A DNA stretch of 64,000 bases from an uncultured bacterium (GCA_903891095.1 CAITDI010000013.1:1-64000); one strand, 5' to 3'. Positions 8,826 through 17,803 are shown, counted from the first letter of the stretch. Notes: generated by a model not told the origin, from the letters alone. A program made the numbers and translations.

Positions 8826-9332
8826 ATGACCATCGATCCCCGCCAACTCCTCCGCCGACTCGAGCCGGCTGTGCGCCCCGCAGGCGCCAGCTCTGCACGC
8901 GGTCGCGCGTCGGTCGCGGACGGGGACTTCAGCGAGCTCTTCTCGCTCGCGCAGGATGGATCGATCGACAGCGCACGCGAGCCGCAGCTCGCCGACGGTG
9001 CGACGCTCGAGCCCTCGACGCTCGCGCAGGTCGCGCGTGCGCTCGACCTCGCCGAGGCGCGCGGATCCAAGCGCGCGGTCGTCGTCGCCGAGGGCCGTTC
9101 GTTCATCGCCGACGTCGCATCGCGCAAGCTCGAAAGACTCGAGACCCGCGACGACTTTCTCTTTGAAGAGGTCGACGCCGCGATTGCGATCCGCGGCGAG
9201 CAGGCCACCTTCGCGACGCTGCCGACCGGGCCGCGCGCGCTTCCGCCGCGTGAGATCGCCGAGCAGTTCGAATCACTCAGCCAGCAACCACTGAACATCG
9301 ACGCCGCGCGCGCTCGTCGCGCCAGCGCCTGA
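8826..9332 (+). CDS. FlgD-FlgE-linked flagellar operon protein (TIGR02530-like)
   Basis: A 168-aa protein lies between flgD and flgE. Its central part, LEPSTLAQVARALDLAEARG followed by SKRAVVVAEGRSFIADVASRKL, has the shape of the TIGR02530 'flagellar operon protein' family. That family has a helix, a Gly-Ser-Lys turn and two strands, and sits in the same flgD-flgE gap in Firmicutes. Its molecular role is not established. The N- and C-terminal thirds are Ala/Arg-rich and unrecognised. No strong Shine-Dalgarno sequence precedes the ATG, so expression may depend on coupling within the operon. Confidence 0.65.
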   Translation: MTIDPRQLLRRLEPAVRPAGASSARGRASVADGDFSELFSLAQDGSIDSAREPQLADGATLEPSTLAQVARALDLAEARGSKRAVVVAEGRSFIADVASRKLERLETRDDFLFEEVDAAIAIRGEQATFATLPTGPRALPPREIAEQFESLSQQPLNIDAARARRASA

Positions 9333-9354
9333 TCAGCAACCGAGGAGCACCGTC

Positions 9355-11115
9355 ATGGCAAGCACAACCGCACTCTTCACCGGCCTTTCGGGACTCATCT
9401 CGAACTCCCGCCGGCTCGACACCATCGGTAACAACATCGCGAACGTGAACACCACCGCGTTCAAGTCGAACCGCATGCAGTTCACGCCGACGTTCAGCCG
9501 CAACTTCTCGCTCGGCACCGCGCCCAGCGGGACGACCGGCGGCACGAATCCCGGCCAGATCGGCCTCGGCGTCACCGTCGCGGGCACGCAGCGCAACTTC
9601 AACAACGGCGCGATCGGCGCGACCGGCGTCGCGACCGACTGCGCGATCGAAGGCGACGGCTTCTTCATCGTCGATGTCGCGGGCACGCGCAACTTCACGC
9701 GTGCGGGCAACTTCGTCCGCAATCCGCAGAACGAGCTGGTCACGCAGTCCGGCGCGCGCGTCATGGGCTTCGGCGTCGACAACGAGTTCAACGTGATCGA
9801 AGGCGACCTGGTGCCGCTCTCGGTGCCGGTCGGAACGCTCACGCTCGCCGAGGCGAGCCGCAACGTCGTCTTCAACGGCAACCTCAATTCGTCGGGCAAC
9901 GTCGGAACCACCGGCAGCGTGCATACCGGCCGCGCGTGGTTTACCGATGCGGCGATGACGACGCCCGTCACCGCTGCGACCGACCTGACCACCACCGACA
10001 TCTACATGTCCGACGGTGCGGGCGGCTCGGTGCTCGCGTTCGATTCGTCGGTCAATCCCAAGTCGATCACCATGTCGGGCCTGCAGAAGGGCGGCAAGGA
10101 CCTCGGCACCAAGACCTTCGCGTTCAGCGCGACCGCGGTCTCGGGCGCCGATGGCAACGGCACCACGCTCAGCGACTTCACGAGTTTCCTGGAAGACGTG
10201 CTCGGCCTCGACAACTCCGCGGTCGGCAGCGCATCGAATCTCGGCGGAAACGTCACGATCAACGCGGGTGGCCAGCTGGTCATCAACGGCAACGAAGGCA
10301 CCGTCCAGGACCTCGCGATCCAGTCGGCGAACTTCGTCGTCAACACGCCGGGCGCCGGCAGTGGCCAGCCGCTCGTCATGCAGAAGGCGAACGCAGCGAA
10401 CGGCGAAAGCGTGCGCACGAGCTTTGTCGTGTACGACTCGCTCGGCACGCCGCTCACGATCGACCTCACGTTCACGCTGCAGCAGACGAGCGCGTCGGGC
10501 GGCACGACCTGGGAGTTCGTCGCGGAATCCAACGACAACGACGCCGCGTCGCGCCTCATCGGCCTCGGCGAGGTGACGTTCGACGCGAGCGGTCGCTTCC
10601 AGCTCGCGACCAACCAGAGCTTCTCCGTCACGCGCACCAACGGCGCGGTCAGCCCGCTCACCGTGAACATGGACTTCAACTCGGGCACCGATTCGGTCTC
10701 GAGCCTCACCGACGGCGCGTCGAACCTCGCGGCCGTCTACCAGGACGGTTCGCCGATCGGCACGCTCTCGAACTTCTCGATCGGCGACGACGGACGCATC
10801 TCGGGCTCGTTCACCAACGGCCTCACGCGCTCGATCGGACAGATCGCGCTCGCGAAGTTCTCGAATCCCGAAGGCCTCGTCGACTCGGGCGACAACCTGT
10901 TCCGCACGGGTCCGAACTCGGGCACGCCGCTCGTCGCGAAGCCGCGCGAGTTCGGCACCGGCCGACTCGTCGGCGGCGCGCTGGAACTCTCGAACGTCGA
11001 CCTCTCGCAGGAGTTCATCAACATGATCCTCGCGAGCACCGGCTATTCGGCCGCAAGCCGCGTGATCACCACGACGAACGAGCTGATCAACCAGCTGCTC
11101 ACGCTCGGTCGCTGA
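9355..11115 (+). CDS. flgE: Flagellar hook protein FlgE
   Basis: FlgE is the structural subunit of the hook. The N-terminus (TALFTGLSGLISNSRRLDTI, then NNIANVNTTAFKSNRMQF) is the conserved axial-protein helix. The C-terminus (NVDLSQEFINMILASTGYSA, then VITTTNELINQLLTL) is its coiled-coil partner. The 586-aa length is longer than the enteric hook protein (about 400 aa) because of an enlarged Ser/Thr/Asn/Gly-rich surface domain. GAGGAG precedes the ATG. It is the last gene of the flagellar operon in this window and is followed by a hairpin terminator. Confidence 0.96.
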   Translation: MASTTALFTGLSGLISNSRRLDTIGNNIANVNTTAFKSNRMQFTPTFSRNFSLGTAPSGTTGGTNPGQIGLGVTVAGTQRNFNNGAIGATGVATDCAIEGDGFFIVDVAGTRNFTRAGNFVRNPQNELVTQSGARVMGFGVDNEFNVIEGDLVPLSVPVGTLTLAEASRNVVFNGNLNSSGNVGTTGSVHTGRAWFTDAAMTTPVTAATDLTTTDIYMSDGAGGSVLAFDSSVNPKSITMSGLQKGGKDLGTKTFAFSATAVSGADGNGTTLSDFTSFLEDVLGLDNSAVGSASNLGGNVTINAGGQLVINGNEGTVQDLAIQSANFVVNTPGAGSGQPLVMQKANAANGESVRTSFVVYDSLGTPLTIDLTFTLQQTSASGGTTWEFVAESNDNDAASRLIGLGEVTFDASGRFQLATNQSFSVTRTNGAVSPLTVNMDFNSGTDSVSSLTDGASNLAAVYQDGSPIGTLSNFSIGDDGRISGSFTNGLTRSIGQIALAKFSNPEGLVDSGDNLFRTGPNSGTPLVAKPREFGTGRLVGGALELSNVDLSQEFINMILASTGYSAASRVITTTNELINQLLTLGR

Positions 11116-11137
11116 TCCCCATCAAGCCCTCTTCATG

Positions 11138-11167
11138 CGACGCGCGCGAGTTCCCTCGCGCGCGTCG
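11138..11167 (+). terminator. Hairpin terminator after flgE
   Basis: A perfect 13-bp inverted repeat (CGACGCGCGCGAG, loop TTCC, then its complement) is followed by TAGTTT. It lies 23 nt after the flgE stop. The T tract is short, so this is a plausible intrinsic terminator, not a textbook one. Confidence 0.6.
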
Positions 11168-11223
11168 TAGTTTGATCGCTCGCGGCGTGCGCCCGCTCGC
11201 TTTCGCGGTTTCCACGTCAACCG

Positions 11224-11270
11224 CCGCCGCGGAGCGGCGGGTGCCACTGTCCCGCTCGCGGGCAGTGGTC
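11224..11270. terminator. Two hairpins between convergent genes
   Basis: The first hairpin is CCGCCGC, GGA, GCGGCGG at 11224-11240. A second, with one bulge (CCACTG arms around a CCCG/CGGG core), lies at about 11244-11268. They sit between flgE and the convergent PIN-TRAM gene and could end transcription of the latter on the minus strand. No T tract is visible. Confidence 0.35.
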
Positions 11271-11337
11271 GCCGTGCATGAGAAGTCACACGGGCGCGCC
11301 GGCGCAGCCGGCGATCCTCCGTCCATCTCCGCGCCGC

Positions 11338-12582
11338 TCACCCTCTCCGCGGATTCCGTCCACTCCCACGTCCACCATCATCCTCGCGCCCCGGCCCGCC
11401 CTCGCGATGCTTCGGCTGCGCCACCGCGCGCGCCGCCATGCTCGCGACGCTCCCTGCCTCAGGCTGCGCATCCTCAACACGCGCAAAGATCATGCGCCCC
11501 GCGCTCGTCGTCAGCGTGTTCGTCACCACCACCGAAACCGTCTCGCCCACATGCGGCGCGCCGTTCTCGATCACGACCATCGTGCCATCGCTGAGATGAC
11601 CAACGCCTTGCGCGGGATTCTCGCCCGGCCGCGTGATCTCGATGTCGAGCCGGTCGCCCGCGATCGCCTGCGCGCGCAGCGAGCCCGCGATGCGGTTGAC
11701 GTTGATCGCGGTCACGCCCGCGATCTCCGCGACCTTCGTCAGCGCGGCATCGGTGGTCACCACGCGGTAGCCGCGCAGCTTGGCGATGTCGACGAGCCCG
11801 CGGTCGACGTTGCCCGCCTCGATCGCCGCGTCCTCGATGGTGATGTCGATGCGCCCGCTCGACTGCATCTTCGCGACCATGTCGAGGCCGCGGCGTCCGC
11901 GCGTACGCTTGTTCTTGTCGTTGCTATCCGCCAGCCTCTGCAGCTCGTCGATCACCGGCTGCAGCACGACAAACGGCGCATCGAGCGCGCCCGATTCCGA
12001 CAACTCGTGGATGCGTCCGTCGATGATCGCGCTGGTGTCGAGCGCCATCGGCCGCACGCCGCGGTTCTGCTTGCTGAACTCGACGTACGGGATCACGAGC
12101 CGGAAGTCGTCCTTCGTCGTCATCACGACCGACACCGCGGTGTAGCAGAGGATGAGGCCGATCGAGACTTTCGCGAGGCCGAGATACAGCGCGGCGTTCG
12201 TCTCCTGCAGACCCCACGCGGCGACGATCGAGTCGAGCAGCGTGCCGAGCGCGTACGCGCCGACGAGGCCGAGGCAGATGCCGAGGTAGATGCCGAAGAT
12301 CGACGCAAGCCGCTTGTTGGGCGTCATCGTGTCGATCACGACGACGATGAGTCCGAGCGCGCCCGATGCAAGCGTGAGTCCGACGACGAGCAGGAACGGT
12401 CCCGGCTCGACGGTGTTGAGTCGGCTGCCGACGACGAGCGCGGGCGTTGCGAGGACGAGCGCCATGAACAGCAGCCGCGCGAACAGCAGGATCATCGGCG
12501 TGCTGCGCTTGGAATTGCCGCGCAGGAGCCGATTGCCGTCGGTTGCGGCGGGGGCCTCGCGATCGGTTCGTTCGATGCTCAT
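11338..12582 (-). CDS. Membrane PIN-TRAM domain protein (YacL-like)
   Basis: The 414-aa protein has four predicted membrane helices in its first 150 or so residues. A PIN nuclease domain follows at about 178-300, with acidic residues in MALDTSAIIDGRI, VIDELQRLAD and VVTTDAALTK. A TRAM-like beta domain follows (about 312-375). This is the architecture of the YacL/PilT-N-TRAM family, presumed membrane-anchored ribonucleases of unclear substrate. The C-terminal 40 residues are Gly/Arg-rich. It converges on the flagellar operon and diverges from the SRP RNA gene. Confidence 0.85.
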   Translation of the reverse strand: MSIERTDREAPAATDGNRLLRGNSKRSTPMILLFARLLFMALVLATPALVVGSRLNTVEPGPFLLVVGLTLASGALGLIVVVIDTMTPNKRLASIFGIYLGICLGLVGAYALGTLLDSIVAAWGLQETNAALYLGLAKVSIGLILCYTAVSVVMTTKDDFRLVIPYVEFSKQNRGVRPMALDTSAIIDGRIHELSESGALDAPFVVLQPVIDELQRLADSNDKNKRTRGRRGLDMVAKMQSSGRIDITIEDAAIEAGNVDRGLVDIAKLRGYRVVTTDAALTKVAEIAGVTAINVNRIAGSLRAQAIAGDRLDIEITRPGENPAQGVGHLSDGTMVVIENGAPHVGETVSVVVTNTLTTSAGRMIFARVEDAQPEAGSVASMAARAVAQPKHREGGPGREDDGGRGSGRNPRRG

Positions 12583-12620
12583 GGGGCGGATTCTACGATC
12601 ACGCCTTGGCCGATTGCCGC

Positions 12621-12626
12621 TATTAT
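12621..12626 (+). promoter_or_regulatory. -10 box of the SRP RNA promoter
   Basis: TATTAT lies 7 nt before the first base of the long SRP RNA helix, the right spacing for a sigma-70-type -10 box. No clear -35 was seen. Confidence 0.55.
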
Positions 12627-12632
12627 CCCGAC

Positions 12633-12766
12633 CTCTCGGAGCCGCCGAAGACGGCCGGGCCCGGCGGGCGGGTCGGCCGTGAACCTGGTCAGGGCTTGAC
12701 CGCAGCAGCCATAAGCGTTTCGGTCCGAGCCGACGGTCGCCTGGCCGTCTTCAGCGGCTTCGAGAG
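12633..12766 (+). ncRNA. ffs: Signal recognition particle RNA (4.5S type)
   Basis: The core GGTCAGG, ten bases, AGCAGCC at about 12687-12710 is the domain IV signature that binds Ffh. The ends pair over 24 positions, 12633-12656 with 12743-12766, with one mismatch and one wobble. This gives the long rod expected for a small bacterial SRP RNA of about 134 nt without an Alu domain. The predicted 5' end falls 7 nt after a TATTAT box. The gene lies just upstream of dnaX-ybaB-recR, the same arrangement as scr-dnaX in Bacillus. The RNA scaffolds co-translational membrane targeting. Confidence 0.88.
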
Positions 12767-12852
12767 TTTCAGTTGCAGATCTGGCGTGAGCGCCGTGGCA
12801 AGCACGCGCCAAGCGCGTGGCAAGTACGAGGCAAGTACGAGGCGAGAACGAG

Positions 12853-14736
12853 ATGGCGAAGAAGGCTGCGACAAACTCCAGCGCCGACGGCGGTGAGCAG
12901 CCCGCGAAGCCGTACACCGTGCTCGCCCGGCGCTACCGTTCGCGCGACTTCAGTGAAGTCGTCGGCCAGGAGCCGATCGCCCGCACGCTCCAGAATGCGA
13001 TCTCCGGCGGACGCACCGCGCACGCCTACCTCTTCTGCGGCACGCGCGGCGTCGGCAAGACCTCGATGGCCCGCATCTTCGCCCGCGCGCTCAACCGCGA
13101 CAGCGCGCTCAGCCAGAGCGACGCGATCGGCGACGCGATCCTGCGCGGCGAGGACCTCGATGTCATCGAGATCGACGGCGCGTCCAACCGCGGCATCGAC
13201 GATGCGCGCGACCTGATCGCGGGCGCCGGCCTCGCGCCCACGCGCGGCAAGTACCGCATCTACATCATCGACGAAGTCCACATGCTCACGACGCCGGCGT
13301 TCAACGCGCTGCTCAAGACCATGGAGGAGCCGCCGGCGCATGTGAAGTTCATCCTCTGCACGACCGAACCGCACAAGGTCCCGCAGACGATTCAGTCGCG
13401 CTGCCAGCGCTTTGATTTCCGCAACATCCCCACCAAGCAGATCGCGGCGCATCTCGGCGCGGTCGCGAAGGGCGAGGGGATCGAGGTCACCGAGGACGTG
13501 CTGCTCGCCGTCGCGCGCCTCGCGAACGGCTCGATGCGCGATGGACTTTCGCTGCTCGACCGCCTGCTCGCGGCTGCGACGGGCAAGGTCGATTCCGCCG
13601 TGCTCGAGCAGGTCTTCGGCCTGCCCGACGACGAGATCCTGCTCGACATCATCGACGCCTGCGTGTGCGAGCGCGTGGCCGATGCGCTCACGCACGGCGC
13701 GCGGCTCCTCGAGCGCGGCAGCGGCGTCGAGCAGGCGCTGGAGCTTCTCGCCGAGCGTTTCCGCTGGATTCTCGTGGCGAGCGCCGCGGGTATCGAGAGC
13801 GATCTCCTCGAGGTCGCTGCCTCGATGCGCGACCGCGTTGCGCGGATCGCCTCGCAGACCGATGCCGCGTTCTGCGCGCACGCGATTGCGCTGTGCGACG
13901 CGACTGCGCGCAACGCGCGTGGATCGAGCGCGCCGCGCGCGCTGTACGACGCGTGCGTCGCGCGACTCGCGCTGGCCGCGCGATTTGCGAGTGGCGCGAG
14001 CTTGCTCGCGGGCGCCGGAGCCGACTCAAAAAAAGCCGGTGACCCTGGAGCGCGCGTCGCTCCGGGGCCCGTCGGAACGACCGCGCGTCCTGCAGTAGCC
14101 CCGGCTGCGCAACCCGCGCCCAAGCCCGTCTCTTTCGAGCCCAAGCCGATCGCGGTCCCCGCGACGCCTGCTGCTTCGCAGGCTTCCGCTCCGCAACCGA
14201 GCTCCGCGGCCGCGCCCGCCATCGCGCCCGCAACCACGCTCGCCGAGATTCGCGCGCGCCTCGCCGATGTCGCGAACAAGAGCCCGCGCGACCGCGCGCT
14301 CGTCGAGCAGATCGAAGTCCTCGAGTTCAACGGCGAATCCGCGCGCGTCGCGCTCGTCGATGATGGTTCCGGCCGCTATCTCGCGACCAATCCCGATCCG
14401 ATCCGCACGCTGCTTTCGCGCGCGAGCGGCCGCCCCGTGCGCGTCGCGCTCGACCTGAGCCGGCTGCGCAGCGAGGCCGACAAGCCGCGCCCCGCGCAGA
14501 TCGACGATCCCGCCGTGCGCGCCGATCCGCTCGTGCGCCGCGCGGCGGAGCTCTTCGACGCGACGATCGTCTCGGTGCAGTCGCGCTTTCGCGAGGAAGC
14601 CGCGGCCGACGCGAGCTCCGCGAGCAGCGATGAACCCGCGACGACCGACGCCGCCGCGCCGAGCAGCGAGGCCGACGCAGTCGTCCACGACGAGCCCGCA
14701 TCGTTCGATACGATGGATTTCGATCAGTACGAGTAA
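12853..14736 (+). CDS. dnaX: DNA polymerase III subunit gamma/tau
   Basis: DnaX is the clamp-loader ATPase. The AAA+ domain has Walker A GTRGVGKTS near residues 62-70, IDEVHMLTTPAFNALLKTME, and the SRC sensor in QTIQSRCQRFDF. The C-terminal half is Ala/Pro-rich and ends in an acidic tail. The four-cysteine zinc module normally found after Walker A is absent: ALNRDSALSQSDAIGDAIL stands where C-x8-C-x2-C-x2-C is expected. I chose the ATG at 12853 (MAKKAATNSS); a GTG 36 nt upstream lies in degenerate repeats. It is the first protein gene of dnaX-ybaB-recR. Confidence 0.94.
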   Translation: MAKKAATNSSADGGEQPAKPYTVLARRYRSRDFSEVVGQEPIARTLQNAISGGRTAHAYLFCGTRGVGKTSMARIFARALNRDSALSQSDAIGDAILRGEDLDVIEIDGASNRGIDDARDLIAGAGLAPTRGKYRIYIIDEVHMLTTPAFNALLKTMEEPPAHVKFILCTTEPHKVPQTIQSRCQRFDFRNIPTKQIAAHLGAVAKGEGIEVTEDVLLAVARLANGSMRDGLSLLDRLLAAATGKVDSAVLEQVFGLPDDEILLDIIDACVCERVADALTHGARLLERGSGVEQALELLAERFRWILVASAAGIESDLLEVAASMRDRVARIASQTDAAFCAHAIALCDATARNARGSSAPRALYDACVARLALAARFASGASLLAGAGADSKKAGDPGARVAPGPVGTTARPAVAPAAQPAPKPVSFEPKPIAVPATPAASQASAPQPSSAAAPAIAPATTLAEIRARLADVANKSPRDRALVEQIEVLEFNGESARVALVDDGSGRYLATNPDPIRTLLSRASGRPVRVALDLSRLRSEADKPRPAQIDDPAVRADPLVRRAAELFDATIVSVQSRFREEAAADASSASSDEPATTDAAAPSSEADAVVHDEPASFDTMDFDQYE

Positions 14737-14769
14737 TCAGGCAACACAAGCGCCAGCAGGAGTTCCCGC

Positions 14770-15141
14770 GTGTTCGACAAGCTCAAGCAAGCATCGCAGA
14801 TGGCAGGCATGCTCAAGGACCTGCCCAAGCTCCAGGCCAAGATGGAGGAAGTGCGCGCGCGCCTCGCCGACACCAAGGTCGAGGGCAGTGCGGGCGGCGG
14901 CGCGGTCAAGGCCGTCGCGTTCTGCGACATTCGCATCGACTCGGTCACGCTGGATCCGTCGGTCTTTCGCGGCATGGCCAACGGCTCCGCGTCGGATCAG
15001 GCCTACGCCAACCGCATGATCGCCGAGGCCGTCAACGACGCGCTCGGCCGCGCCCGCGCGCGCATGGCCGAGGAAATCGGCCGCGCCGCCAAGGACTCCG
15101 GCATCGATCTCCCGCCGCACATCCTCGAGAAGCTGGCCTAA
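14770..15141 (+). CDS. ybaB: Nucleoid-associated protein YbaB/EbfC
   Basis: A small dimeric DNA-binding protein of the YbaB/EbfC family, 123 aa. It opens with FDKLKQASQMAGMLKDLPKL, the typical coiled-coil N-terminus, followed by VEGSAGGGAVKAVAF, the Gly-rich strand of the family. The start is GTG with AGGAG upstream. Its place between dnaX and recR is conserved across many bacteria and supports the call. Confidence 0.92.
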   Translation: MFDKLKQASQMAGMLKDLPKLQAKMEEVRARLADTKVEGSAGGGAVKAVAFCDIRIDSVTLDPSVFRGMANGSASDQAYANRMIAEAVNDALGRARARMAEEIGRAAKDSGIDLPPHILEKLA

Positions 15142-15147
15142 CCGAGC

Positions 15148-15774
15148 ATGTCGAACGCCGCCTATCCAGAATCGGTGCGCCGCCTGATCGAGGCCTTCGC
15201 CGCGATGCCGGGCATCGGCCGCCGAAGCGCGGAGCGGCTCGCGTTCCACGTGCTGCGCCAGTCGCCCGCCGAGGCGCTCGAACTCGCACGCGCCGTCGAG
15301 GATGTCAAGAAGAAGGTCAAGCACTGCGGCGTGTGCTGGAGCCTCGCGGACAACGATCCGTGCCCGATCTGCGCCGACCAGCGCCGCGATGCGTCGACCG
15401 TGCTCGTCGTCGAGCAGCCGAAGGATCTCCTGGTGATGGAGAAGACAGGGCTCTTTCGCGGCGTGTACCACGTGCTGCTCGGCCGACTCGATCCGCTCGG
15501 CGGCGTCGGGCCTGAGGCGATCACGCTCGACGGACTCCTCGCGCGGCTCGATCACCCTGAGAAGAACGCGCGCGGCACGCCCGTGACCGAGCTCATCCTC
15601 GGGCTCAATCCCGATCTCGAAGGCGACACGACCGCGCTCTGGATCGCACGCGAAGCAGGGGAGCGCGGCGTGCGCTCGACGCGCCTCGCGCGGGGCCTTC
15701 CCAGCGGCTCGCAGCTGGAGTTCGCGAATCCCGCGGTGATCGGCGATGCGCTCAAGGGGCGGACGAGTCTCTGA
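15148..15774 (+). CDS. recR: Recombination mediator RecR
   Basis: RecR works with RecF/RecO to load RecA on gapped DNA. The 208-aa product has the N-terminal helix-hairpin-helix (MPGIGRRSAERLAFHVL). Next is the C4 zinc motif (KHCGVCWSL then CPICAD, near residues 58-78) and a TOPRIM domain (VLVVEQPKDLLVMEKTG). Its stop codon sits exactly at the start of a 73-bp tandem repeat array. The gene is 6 nt after ybaB. Confidence 0.96.
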   Translation: MSNAAYPESVRRLIEAFAAMPGIGRRSAERLAFHVLRQSPAEALELARAVEDVKKKVKHCGVCWSLADNDPCPICADQRRDASTVLVVEQPKDLLVMEKTGLFRGVYHVLLGRLDPLGGVGPEAITLDGLLARLDHPEKNARGTPVTELILGLNPDLEGDTTALWIAREAGERGVRSTRLARGLPSGSQLEFANPAVIGDALKGRTSL

Positions 15775-16119
15775 GCGCTCCGTATTTCAGCGCTCCAAAG
15801 CGGCGCTTGCCGCTTCGTCGCTCTGGCGGGTGATTGACGCGCTGTGAGCGCTCCGTGTTTCAGCGCTCCAAAGCGGCGCTTGCCGCTTCGTCGCTCTGGT
15901 GGGTGATTGATGCGCTGTGAGCGCTCCGTGTTTCAGCGCTCCAAAGCGGCTCTTGCCGCTTCGTCGCTCTGGCGGGTGATTGACTCGCTGTGAGCGCTCC
16001 GTGTTTCAGCGCTCCAAAGCGGCTCTTGCCGCTTCGTCGCTCTGGCGGGTGATTGATGCGCTGTGAGCGCTCCGTGTTTCAGCGCTCCTCAGCGGCTCTT
16101 GCCGCTTCGTCGCTCTGGC
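15775..16119. repeat. Tandem array of 73-bp double-hairpin units (4.7 copies)
   Basis: Units begin at 15775, 15848, 15921, 15994 and 16067. The last is cut off near 16119. Copies differ by only a few bases. Each unit can form two hairpins: GAGCGCT with AGCGCTC around a 9-nt loop (the leading GA comes from the preceding TGA), and AAGCGGC with GCCGCTT around a 4-nt loop. No spacers differ between units, so this is not a CRISPR. No open frame runs through the array. It fills most of the gap between recR and rpoN. Confidence 0.95.
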
Positions 16120-16300
16120 GGTGCGCGCGGCAGACCGCATGCGTGTCAAACCCCGTGCCAGAACGCCCGAAAAACGCCTTGAATCTCGAAAATCGCCGCC
16201 TGTTCGTCGCCTTCTCCACGGTCGGCGGTCGATAGCATCGGCACGACCGTCCGACGACCGCGCGGAGGATCCGCGACGACGACGAGAGGAACGACCGCTC
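16120..16300 (+). other. Leader region before rpoN
   Basis: There are 181 bp between the repeat array and the rpoN start. It is open in the rpoN frame back to 16121, but those 60 residues are Arg-rich and unlike a sigma-54 N-terminus, so I treat them as non-coding. GAGAGGA at about 16284-16290 is the likely ribosome binding site. Confidence 0.5.
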
Positions 16301-17803
16301 ATGGCAGGGATGCGCTTCGAGACATCACAAGGCATGAAGCTCGGGCAGACCATGGGTCTGTCGCCCAAGCTCATCCAGTCGGCGGAGATCCTGCAGCTCA
16401 ACACCATGGAGCTCCAGGAGCGCCTCGAGCAGGAAGTCGAGAAAAACGTCGCCCTCGAGATGGTCATGCCCGGCTCGTCCGACGACGGCGACGCCCGCCG
16501 CGACCAGCAGCGCGAGGAGGCCCCGCAAGGCGGCGGCTCCGATGAGTTCGAGCGCCTGCGCCGCATGGAGCGCCAGTACGGCGAGCAGTGGAATTCCGAC
16601 GGCGACTTCCGCCGCCCCGTGCGCGACAACCGCGAGCGCGATCCCAAGATGGACGCGATGGCCAATGCGCCGTCGCGCGGCGCGAGCCTTGTCGACCAGC
16701 TGCTCGAGCAGTGGAGCTTCTCCGAGGTCCACGATCCGTCGCTGCGCGCCGCGGGTTCGCGCATCATCGAGTACATCGACGACGACGGCCTCATGCAGAC
16801 GCCGCTCGAGACGATCCGCGAGCAGAGTTCGCACCTGCCCGGCTGCGACTGGGCGATCGACACGCTCAAGCTCGCGCTCGCGCGCATCCAGCAGGAGCTC
16901 GAGCCGCACGGCATCGGCGCGACCAGCGTGCGCGAGGCGCTCATCATCGAGGCGCGCGTGTATCTCGACGAGGAGACCGACCTCGACCGCGCCGAATCAT
17001 GGGGCGATGCGATCGAAGTCCTCGAGAAGCACTACGACGACCTGCTGCAGAACCGAATCCCCAAGATCCGCGAGAAGACCGGCTGGACCAGCGATCGCCT
17101 CGACGCCGCGCGCGCGTGCCTCAAGCGCCTCGACCCGAACCCGGGCCGCGAGCTCGTGCCGCCGGAGTCGACGGGCATCATTCCCGACGTGATCGTCGAG
17201 TACCACCCCGAGTCGGGCGACTACACCGCGCGCCTGGCCGACGAACTCATGCCGCGCGTGCGCGTCTCGCCCGACTACGAGGCGATGATGAAGGACATCG
17301 AGCTCGACACCAAGGCCCGCAACTTCGTCGCCGAAAGCGTGCGCGCCGCGCGCTCGATCATCGAGGCGATCGAGCAGCGCAACACCACGCTCATGCGCGT
17401 CGTGCGCGTCGTGCTCGCGCGCCAGCGCGAGTGGTTCGAGCAGGGGCCGCAGCAGCTCAAGCCGCTTCCGATGGTCGAGGTCGCCGACATGCTCGGCATC
17501 CATGTCGCCACGGTCTCGCGCGCGGTCAGCGAGAAGTGGATGCAGACGCCGCGCGGCCTCGTCGCGCTGCGCGGGTTCTTCTCGCTCGGCACCGAGAACG
17601 CCGACGGCGAGGAGATGTCGTGGAACGCCGTCAAGGCGATGGTCGAGGAGATCGTCAAGTCCGAGGACAAGTCGAAGCCTCTCTCCGACCGCGAGATCGC
17701 CGAGGCCCTCGAGAAGAAGGGCGTCACGATCGCGCGCCGCACCGTGGTCAAGTACCGCGAGCAGCTGGGGATCCTGAGCGGGCCGATGCGGAAGCAGCAC
17801 TAG
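16301..17803 (+). CDS. rpoN: RNA polymerase sigma-54 factor
   Basis: Sigma-54 directs RNA polymerase to -24/-12 promoters and needs AAA+ activators. The 500-aa product has the Gln-rich region I (QTMGLSPKLIQSAEILQLNT), a long acidic linker, the helix-turn-helix region near residue 400 (GIHVATVSRAVSEKW), and the RpoN box ARRTVVKYRE near 477-486. The start MAGMRFETSQ was chosen because of GAGAGGA upstream and the family N-terminus. No activator or -24/-12 promoter was identified in the window. Confidence 0.96.
   Translation: MAGMRFETSQGMKLGQTMGLSPKLIQSAEILQLNTMELQERLEQEVEKNVALEMVMPGSSDDGDARRDQQREEAPQGGGSDEFERLRRMERQYGEQWNSDGDFRRPVRDNRERDPKMDAMANAPSRGASLVDQLLEQWSFSEVHDPSLRAAGSRIIEYIDDDGLMQTPLETIREQSSHLPGCDWAIDTLKLALARIQQELEPHGIGATSVREALIIEARVYLDEETDLDRAESWGDAIEVLEKHYDDLLQNRIPKIREKTGWTSDRLDAARACLKRLDPNPGRELVPPESTGIIPDVIVEYHPESGDYTARLADELMPRVRVSPDYEAMMKDIELDTKARNFVAESVRAARSIIEAIEQRNTTLMRVVRVVLARQREWFEQGPQQLKPLPMVEVADMLGIHVATVSRAVSEKWMQTPRGLVALRGFFSLGTENADGEEMSWNAVKAMVEEIVKSEDKSKPLSDREIAEALEKKGVTIARRTVVKYREQLGILSGPMRKQH

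Noticed and set aside
15775-16119. CRISPR array
   Set aside because: Units are contiguous and near-identical over the full 73 bp, so there are no unique spacers, and no cas gene is near.
16121-16300. N-terminal extension of rpoN
   Set aside because: Region I of sigma-54 starts within a few residues of MAGMRFETSQ; the upstream part begins inside the repeat array.
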